The notes under the pieces were generated by a model. That model did not search any database, had not been told where the DNA came from, and saw only the letters and a list, made by a program, of their open reading frames with translations. Position numbers and translations under genes: made by a program. This document shows positions 5,072 to 9,626 of a DNA stretch of 9,626 nt, in pieces. Source of the DNA: Bryobacterales bacterium. GTDB lineage: Bacteria; Acidobacteriota; Terriglobia; Bryobacterales; Bryobacteraceae. Each line of letters opens with the position of its first letter. Position 1 is the first letter of the stretch. Location of the stretch: positions 1-9,626 of the forward strand of contig DOZZ01000223.1 of NCBI GenBank assembly GCA_003517725.1, given 5' to 3'.

Positions 5072-6478
5072 ATGGACCGCATCTTGAACATACTGATCGT
5101 CGACGATGAAAGCAGTCAGCGCACCGGCCTGGCCGGCATGGTGAAAGCCTGGGGCATGAACGCCGAGACCGCCTCGGATGGCTCGGACGCGCTCGAAAAA
5201 TTGGAAAAGTTTCAGGCCGACGTGATCGTCACCGATCTCAACATGCCCCACATGGATGGGTATGGCCTGCTGAAAGCGCTGCGCGAGCAGGGCGACATGC
5301 CGCCCACCATCGTGCTGACCGGCTACGGCAACGTCGAGACGGCCCTGCGCACGGTGCACGAGATGGGGGCCTATTGGTTCATCGAAAAGCCGATTCAACC
5401 TTCGATGCTGCAGGCGCTGCTGCGGCGCGCCGCCGCCCACAGCGGTCTGCGCAATGAAAAGAAGGTGCTGGAACGGCAGCTCCAGTACAAAGGCTCGCTC
5501 GGCGAAATGGTGGGCAACTCGCCGCGCATGCAGGAGATTTTTTCGCTGCTGCAACAAGCCGGCCCCAGCAAGGCCTGCGTTCTGATCTCCGGCGAAAGCG
5601 GCACCGGCAAAGAATTGGTGGCGCGCACGCTGCACGTGCTGAGCCCGCGCCGGCAGGGCCCGTTTGTGGCGATCAATTGCGCCGCGCTGCCCGAGACGCT
5701 GATCGAAAGCGAACTGTTCGGGCATGAAAAAGGCTCTTTCACCGGAGCTTCCGAGCGCCGCGCGGGCTGCTTTGAAGTGGCGCAACACGGGACCATTTTG
5801 CTCGATGAGATCGGCGAGATGCCGATGCTGACGCAGGCCAAGCTGCTGCGCATTCTCGAAGATTCCAAAGTGCGGCGCCTTGGGGGCAAGACCGAGTTCG
5901 AAGTGGATGTGCGCGTCGTGGCCGCCACCAATAAAGTGCCGGATGACGCGGTGAAGGGCGGCTTTTTGCGCGAAGACCTGTTCTACCGGCTAAACGTGTT
6001 CCATATCCACCTGCCGCCCCTGCGCGAACGCAAGGACGACATTCTTGAGATTGCCGAGGCCCTGATTGTGGACCTGAACCGCAAACACGATACTCGTGTT
6101 TCCGACCTGGTGCCGGAAGTTCTGGAAGCCTTCCAGCGGCACAACTGGCCGGGCAACATCCGGGAATTGCGCAACGTGCTGGAGCGCGCCGTGATCATCA
6201 CCGGTGAAGGCTCGATTCCGCTCAAGAACCTGCCGGTTACTTTTCAACCGCAGAACGCCGCCGTCGCTGCCCCCGCCATGCCGGACGCGCCGCCCTCCGC
6301 CGGTGACGATAGCCTGCACGTCCCGATCGGCACTACCGTGGAGCAGGCTGAAAAGGGACTGATTCTGCGCACGCTGGAATTCACTAAAAACAACAAGACG
6401 CGCGCCGCTGAGATCCTGGGTATCAGCCTGAAGACGCTGCACAATAAATTGAAGGAATACGGCAGGGATACGCCGTAA
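5072..6478 (+). CDS. NtrC-family sigma-54-dependent response regulator
   Basis: The protein has 468 residues, the usual length, and starts at ATG 5072, directly before the receiver. The receiver (about 6-120) is intact: Asp11-Asp12, phosphoacceptor Asp55 in TDLNMP, Thr83 in LTGYG and Lys106 in EKP. The AAA+ domain (about 143-375) has Walker A GESGTGKE (174-181), the sigma-54 contact loop GSFTGA (221-226; Ser instead of Ala is common), Walker B ILLDEIGEM (242-250), the sensor block VRVVAATN and FLREDLFYRLNVF with the arginine fingers, and the helical lid motif WPGNIRELRNVLERAV. After a Pro/Ala linker (392-415) comes a Fis-type helix-turn-helix (about 424-465; RAAEILGISLKTLHNKLKEYG). It should activate sigma-54 promoters when phosphorylated. 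No sensor kinase gene is in the window, so the partner is elsewhere. It is divergent from the low-complexity membrane protein, a possible target. Confidence 0.96.
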   Translation: MDRILNILIVDDESSQRTGLAGMVKAWGMNAETASDGSDALEKLEKFQADVIVTDLNMPHMDGYGLLKALREQGDMPPTIVLTGYGNVETALRTVHEMGAYWFIEKPIQPSMLQALLRRAAAHSGLRNEKKVLERQLQYKGSLGEMVGNSPRMQEIFSLLQQAGPSKACVLISGESGTGKELVARTLHVLSPRRQGPFVAINCAALPETLIESELFGHEKGSFTGASERRAGCFEVAQHGTILLDEIGEMPMLTQAKLLRILEDSKVRRLGGKTEFEVDVRVVAATNKVPDDAVKGGFLREDLFYRLNVFHIHLPPLRERKDDILEIAEALIVDLNRKHDTRVSDLVPEVLEAFQRHNWPGNIRELRNVLERAVIITGEGSIPLKNLPVTFQPQNAAVAAPAMPDAPPSAGDDSLHVPIGTTVEQAEKGLILRTLEFTKNNKTRAAEILGISLKTLHNKLKEYGRDTP

Positions 6479-6493
6479 CCGTCATTGACGGTT
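6477..6493 (+). terminator. Hairpin at the stop codon of the sigma-54 regulator gene
   Basis: AACCGTC (6477-6483), loop ATT, GACGGTT (6487-6493) form a perfect seven-pair stem beginning inside the TAA stop. There is no T-run after it, so it may be a weak terminator or an mRNA-stabilising hairpin. Confidence 0.35.
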
Positions 6494-6784
6494 CAACGCG
6501 GGAATTGCCAACAGTACTTGCGGCACGGCCTGCCCTCAGCAAATGCAGGGTCGAAAATACTCTGCCCGTCGCCGGTCTTCACGTCGTCCGGTCGGGATGT
6601 GGTGCGGCCCATCGGGGTTCGTGGGCGTCAACGATGCGGCGCGCCATGGTACGCCTGCAATCGCAAAGAACCGCGCTAACAGCTCGCGAGACAACTGCGC
6701 CCGCGCCACATGCCGGTGCATTGCACCAATCGGACGAGCGACAGGCCACCAAGCAATGCTTCTGCTGAGGGCCGGCATCGACCT
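6494..6784. other. Gap between convergent regulator genes, no recognisable gene
   Basis: About 290 bp of GC-rich sequence. Several frames are open on both strands (for example an 80-residue minus-strand frame starting at 6778, seven bases past the stop of the next gene). None has a recognisable motif, the predicted proteins are Arg/Ala-rich, and overlapping frames look equally good, as expected by chance at this GC content. The minus-strand frame has AGAGG only three bases before its ATG, which is too close for a normal ribosome site. A 13-base palindrome GGTGCA-T-TGCACC lies at 6715-6727. A decayed gene cannot be excluded. Confidence 0.35.
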
Positions 6785-7522
6785 CTAAATCAGCCCGTGA
6801 TGAATGGTCAGCAGCGCCAGTTCCAGGCGGTCGCTTACCCCCAACTTTTCAAAAATATTGTGCATGTGATTCTTGACGGTCTGCTCGCTGATGAAGAGCC
6901 GCGCCGCGATGTCTTTGTTTTTGAACCCCTGCGCTACTAAGCCCGCGATCTCGCGTTCGCGCTTGCTTAAGGCCGCGGTGCCCCGCTCGTTCGTGCCGCC
7001 CCGCGGGAGAGGCAGCGCGGCCCGCGCGTCAACCATCTGGCGCATGGCCTCCGCCGTGGTGCGCCGATCCACCCACAGTTCGCCGGCGCACACCTTCCGG
7101 ATACCCTTCACCAGCATCTCCGACGAGGTGTCCCGGGTCAGGATGCCACAGGCCCCGGCGCGCACAAACTGGACGTGATCCTCGTGCCGCGTCGAGGCAG
7201 TCATCACGATCACCCGCGACAGGCAGCGCGATGTTTTCAGGCGCCGCAGCAGGGCCGGCACGCTCTCGCCGCCCAGGCAGGATTCCACTAGAATCACTTC
7301 GGGCTGGTAATGCTCCGCCAGCGCAGCCATTTTGGCCGGATCGGCGGCCTCCGCGATCACTTCGAAACCGGTTTCCGCCGACAGCAGACGCTGCAGGCCC
7401 TCGCGCATCACGGCATGCCCGTCCGCGATCAGTATCTTAATGCGCGCGCCCACGGGATAAGTCTGCGGCCACGGAGCGGGCGAAGCCGTGTGATCCTCAA
7501 ATGCTTCATCGCTATGGGCCAC
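6785..7522 (-). CDS. NarL/LuxR-type response regulator with degenerate receiver
   Basis: The protein has 245 residues. The GTG at 7522 is chosen because AAGGA lies seven bases upstream; this adds a 25-residue acidic, Pro-rich extension before the receiver. The receiver (about 28-145) has the NarL-type fold pattern (IKILIADGHAVMREGLQRLL, RVIVMTAS, VRAGACGILTRDTSSEMLVKGI) but its active site is altered: the second acidic residue is Gly35 (ADG for ADD), the phosphoacceptor Asp is Glu80 (ILVESCLGG), and the conserved Lys is Arg130. Thr108 remains. The C-terminal LuxR helix-turn-helix (about 184-240) is intact: LSKREREIAGLVAQG, NKDIAARLFISEQTVKNHMHNIFEKLGV. It should therefore bind DNA without normal aspartyl phosphorylation, perhaps constitutively or through a ligand or partner. 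It is divergent from the TrmB-family gene, with an inverted repeat overlapping its ribosome site and start, which suggests autoregulation or cross-regulation. The fold assignment is firm; phosphorylation independence is inferred. Confidence 0.93.
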   Translation of the reverse strand: MAHSDEAFEDHTASPAPWPQTYPVGARIKILIADGHAVMREGLQRLLSAETGFEVIAEAADPAKMAALAEHYQPEVILVESCLGGESVPALLRRLKTSRCLSRVIVMTASTRHEDHVQFVRAGACGILTRDTSSEMLVKGIRKVCAGELWVDRRTTAEAMRQMVDARAALPLPRGGTNERGTAALSKREREIAGLVAQGFKNKDIAARLFISEQTVKNHMHNIFEKLGVSDRLELALLTIHHGLI

Positions 7523-7553
7523 TGATCATTCCTTCTCGAACATTGATCGGTGG
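7519..7553. promoter_or_regulatory. Inverted-repeat operator candidate between divergent regulators
   Basis: CCACTGATCA (7519-7528) and TGATCGGTGG (7544-7553) are inverted copies matching at nine of ten positions, with 15 bp between them, so the half-site centres are 25 bp apart, more than two helical turns. The left arm overlaps the GTG start and spacer of the degenerate response regulator; the right arm lies 24 bp before the ATG of the TrmB-family gene. A dimeric regulator bound here could affect both genes. CCACTGATC recurs at 8460-8468. Confidence 0.5.
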
Positions 7554-7576
7554 ATTGTTTGTTATTGTTTAGGGTC

Positions 7577-8401
7577 ATGCTGGAAGTTCTGCCGGAAATC
7601 GATTTCGAAAGGGTGTGGCGCCGCCTCCAGCAGGTGGGCTTGAACGCTTACGAATCACGGTCTTACCTGATTCTTCTGGGTCACCCCCGCTTCAAGGCTC
7701 TGGAGCTGGCGGCACGCTCGCAGGTGCCCCGCCAGAAGATCTACGAAGTGCTCGACAGCCTTATGGAAAAGGGCTTCGCGCAGATGGTCCAGGAGAAGAC
7801 CAAGCTGTTCTCGGCGGTCGAGCCGAACCTGGCCATTCCGGCTTACCTGACCCGCAACCGGCAAATGCTGGAGCAGGAGATGGCCGACCGCGCGCGCTCC
7901 GCCGGCAATCTGATCCAGGAACTGAAGACGCTCTACTCCGAGGGCCAAGGGGGACGCGGCACGCTTGATTTTCTGCGGATCGTGACCGAGCCCGCTCAAA
8001 CCGCCGCCGAATACCGCCTGATGCTGGGCGAAGTCCAGGCCGAGTACCTCGAATTTTCACGCCCGCCCTACGCCGTCGATCCGCTGGATGAAGCTCTGGT
8101 GAAGCAGACGCGCCAGCGCGGCATCGCCTGCCGTCTGCTGATCGAATCCGGCACCGTGGACGAGGAGCACCGCCAGCGCCTGGCCGAATACGCCGCCGCG
8201 GGCATCGAAATCCGGCAGGCCCACGCGCTGCCTCTCAAACTGGCGCTGTTCGACTGCAAACGTGGCATGATCGCGCTGCTCGACCCGGTCATCAGCCGGC
8301 CCGCCTGGACCTCGCTGGTGTTCGACCACGACGGCCTGGGCGAAGCCATGAAGCACCTGTTTGAAGATCGCTGGCAGCGCGCCCGCCATTTCGAAGGTTA
8401 G
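7577..8401 (+). CDS. TrmB-family transcriptional regulator
   Basis: I take the ATG at 7577, giving 274 residues; a GTG at 7550 in the same frame would add nine residues (MDCLLLFRV) but lies inside the right arm of the inverted repeat. Neither has a good Shine-Dalgarno site. Residues ~13-85 form the TrmB winged helix-turn-helix: LQQVGLNAYESRSYLILLGH, LAARSQVPRQKIYEVLDSLMEKGF, then the wing ending KTKLFSAVEP. A helical, coiled-coil-like stretch follows (about 92-122), which serves dimerisation in this family. The C-terminal half (about 127-274) has the mixed alpha/beta pattern of the TrmB effector domain (EYLEFSRPP, GIACRLLIESG, LKLALFDCKRGMIALLDP). Known TrmB proteins, first studied in archaea, sense sugars or other small molecules; the ligand here is unknown. 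The gene is divergent from the degenerate response regulator and followed by the AT-rich gap and a protease gene on the same strand. Confidence 0.88.
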   Translation: MLEVLPEIDFERVWRRLQQVGLNAYESRSYLILLGHPRFKALELAARSQVPRQKIYEVLDSLMEKGFAQMVQEKTKLFSAVEPNLAIPAYLTRNRQMLEQEMADRARSAGNLIQELKTLYSEGQGGRGTLDFLRIVTEPAQTAAEYRLMLGEVQAEYLEFSRPPYAVDPLDEALVKQTRQRGIACRLLIESGTVDEEHRQRLAEYAAAGIEIRQAHALPLKLALFDCKRGMIALLDPVISRPAWTSLVFDHDGLGEAMKHLFEDRWQRARHFEG

Positions 8402-8631
8402 AAACAGCTAGGTCTAAGGTTTTATTTCTTTAGAAATAGGGTGACATTTACCTTTTGGCCCACTGATCTTTTGTATTTGAATAGCAGGTGTATAGCAAAT
8501 TTTTACCCTTTAGGATAAGTGATTTAGTCCTAGCCTACAGGCTTTAAGAAAATAATTAAATTCCGGCATTTTCTTGCACAATTTTCGCGCAATTAAGCTT
8601 GTATTTTTGGTACCGTACGAAACAGTACGAT
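8402..8631 (+). promoter_or_regulatory. AT-rich regulatory gap upstream of the protease gene
   Basis: These 230 bp are strikingly AT-rich against GC-rich neighbours and contain no gene. They hold a palindrome (8423-8438), a copy of the CCACTGATC box (8460-8468), a possible interrupted repeat TAGGA/TCCTA (about 8513-8533), a weak -35-like TTGCAC (8574-8579), and the direct repeat GTACGA-AACA-GTACGA (8615-8630) ending one base before the protease ATG. Low melting stability and several symmetric elements suggest a regulated promoter, but I cannot place the transcription start with confidence. Confidence 0.45.
8423..8438. repeat. Palindrome TATTTCT-TT-AGAAATA
   Basis: Seven-base arms match perfectly around a two-base centre, 21 bp past the stop of the TrmB-family gene. 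The two-base centre and lack of a T-run make it a poor terminator; a protein-binding site is more likely. Confidence 0.45.
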
Positions 8632-9626
8632 ATGTCAAAATTGCACGCGACCGCGTTCCTTGTAACCGCCTCAATGGCGTCAATTCTGGGTGCCACCGAA
8701 TTTGTCCCGGGGCGTCTGCTGGTGCAGGCCGCGCGCAATACGGACGCGCGATCGCTGCAGAAGGCTTTGGCCGCGCACGGACTCGCGGCGCATCATGCCA
8801 TCGCGCCTCTCGGGGTCACGGTGGTCGAAGGGTCGGAGCGCACGCTCGATGCGGTCGCCGCGGCGCTGCTGAAAAGTGGCCAGTTCACCTTTGTCGAGCG
8901 CGATGGCGTGGCGCACGGCGGCGGCGTTCCCAACGACCCGGATTTCTCGTCGCAGTGGCACCTGGCGACGGTGCAGGCGGCCAATGCCTGGAACGTGACC
9001 AGCGGCAGCGCCGGCGTGACCATCGCGATGATCGATTCCGGCGTCGACGGCACGCACCCAGACCTGGCGACTAAACTCGTGCCTGGCTGGAGTTTTTTGA
9101 CCGGTACCTCGAACACCAGCGACGTCCAGGGCCACGGCACGGCGACGGCCGGAACCGCCGCGGCCGCCACCAACAACGGAATCGGGGGCGCCGGCCTGGC
9201 CGCCAACAACATGATCATGCCGCTGGTGGTGCTGAACTCCAGCGACTACGCATCGTACTCCGATGTCGCCTCGGCCATTACGTACGCGGCGGACCACGGA
9301 GTGCGCATCATCAACATCAGCATTGGCGGCTCGAGTTCGTCGAGCACGCTGCAAAGCGCCGTGGACTATGCCTGGAACAAGGGCGCGGTGATCTTCGCGT
9401 CGGCCATGAACAACAGCACGTCCACGCCCTACTACCCGGCGGCGTGCAATAACGTGGTGGCAGTCAGTTCTACCGAATCGAACGATACCTTCTCCAGCTT
9501 TTCAAACTACGGAAGCTGGATCACGCTATCGGCGCCCGGCAACAACATTTTCACTACCGATAATGGCGGGGGCTACGGCACCTGGTGGGGCACGTCATTC
9601 TCTTCGCCCATTGCGGCCGCCACCGC
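8632..9626 (+). CDS. Secreted subtilisin-family (S8) serine protease, 3'-truncated
   Basis: The frame runs from ATG 8632 off the right edge: 331 codons plus two bases without a stop. Residues 1-21 look like a signal peptide (KLHATAFLVTASMASILGA). Residues ~23-98 (FVPGRLLVQAARNTDARSLQ, then FTFVERDGVAH) fit the propeptide that precedes thermitase/fervidolysin-like subtilases, followed by the PNDPDFSSQWHL block (100-111) typical of the mature start. The catalytic triad is complete: Asp135 in AMIDSGVDGTHPDL, His168 in GHGTATAG, Ser322 in GTSFSSPIAAA. The oxyanion Asn is N260 in SAMNN, where most relatives have AGN; Met replaces the Gly. It should be an extracellular, self-maturing endopeptidase for nutrient or surface-protein turnover. 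No Shine-Dalgarno site precedes the ATG; the start is supported by the signal peptide. C-terminal domains, common in this group, lie outside the window. Confidence 0.95.
   Translation, partial: MSKLHATAFLVTASMASILGATEFVPGRLLVQAARNTDARSLQKALAAHGLAAHHAIAPLGVTVVEGSERTLDAVAAALLKSGQFTFVERDGVAHGGGVPNDPDFSSQWHLATVQAANAWNVTSGSAGVTIAMIDSGVDGTHPDLATKLVPGWSFLTGTSNTSDVQGHGTATAGTAAAATNNGIGGAGLAANNMIMPLVVLNSSDYASYSDVASAITYAADHGVRIINISIGGSSSSSTLQSAVDYAWNKGAVIFASAMNNSTSTPYYPAACNNVVAVSSTESNDTFSSFSNYGSWITLSAPGNNIFTTDNGGGYGTWWGTSFSSPIAAAT

Noticed and set aside
4029..5087. 352-codon plus-strand frame opposite the membrane protein
   Set aside because: It is antisense to the low-complexity gene, lacks any motif, and runs into the start of the sigma-54 regulator gene; repetitive GC-rich codons open the opposite strand.
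5063..5931. Minus-strand frames of 178-241 codons opposite the sigma-54 regulator
   Set aside because: The plus strand encodes a complete NtrC protein with every motif; the antisense frames are His/Gln/Arg-rich shadows.
6536..6778. 80-codon minus-strand frame just past the degenerate regulator gene
   Set aside because: The AGAGG is only three bases from the ATG, third-position GC is lower than in neighbours, there is no motif, and overlapping plus-strand frames are equally open. Kept only as a possible decayed gene.
8680..9354. 224-codon minus-strand frame, and a 166-codon plus-strand frame from 8574, over the protease
   Set aside because: The protease frame from 8632 carries a signal peptide, propeptide and full catalytic triad; it has no stop only because the window ends.

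Overview
The window looks like chromosomal DNA of a GC-rich Acidobacteriota, most likely from the Solibacter/Bryobacter lineage. The main clue is the first gene, whose C-terminal half has the features of the TIGR03437 domain ('Solibacter uncharacterized C-terminal domain'), which is greatly expanded in that group. The subtilase, the sigma-54 regulator and the secreted proteins around it fit this. The lineage is an inference from protein families; there is no rRNA gene to confirm it.

Layout from left to right. (1) 2-934 (+): 3' end of a secreted protein with a beta-propeller-like segment and a TIGR03437 domain, cut by the window edge. (2) 953-1597 (-): a secreted, lidless alpha/beta hydrolase that may be translated from a leaderless mRNA. 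(3) 1677-2514 (-): a lower-GC patch where the N-terminal stub of what looks like a DNA methylase/restriction protein runs into a headless HEAT-like protein, so this is probably a recombination scar. (4) 2515-2833: a 319-bp gap with a minus-strand terminator next to a minus-strand promoter. (5) 2834-3064 (-): a small exported Lys-rich protein with an 11-residue repeat. (6) 3115-3485 (+): the RNase P RNA gene rnpB, recognised from the universal core blocks and from its long-range helices P1 and P2. (7) 3494-4951 (-): a membrane protein with a long Gly/Gln/Lys low-complexity region. (8) 5072-6478 (+): an NtrC-type sigma-54-dependent response regulator, divergent from the membrane protein. (9) 6785-7522 (-): a NarL/LuxR-type response regulator whose receiver has lost its phosphorylation residues. 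(10) 7577-8401 (+): a TrmB-family regulator, divergent from (9) across a short space holding a good inverted repeat. (11) 8402-8631: an AT-rich regulatory gap. (12) 8632-9626 (+): a secreted subtilisin-like protease, cut by the right edge.

The right half is a regulatory cluster of three transcription factors of different families, none next to a sensor kinase, leading up to a secreted protease. The 9-base box CCACTGATC lies both in the inverted repeat between the two divergent regulators and in the AT-rich gap upstream of the protease. This suggests, without proving it, that one of the two regulators also controls the protease. No mobile element, CRISPR array, tRNA or rRNA was seen. The most checkable oddities are the degenerate receiver, the shared operator-like box, the hendecad-repeat peptide, the chimeric junction at about 2311-2345, and a base change in the tRNA-CCA-binding loop of RNase P RNA.
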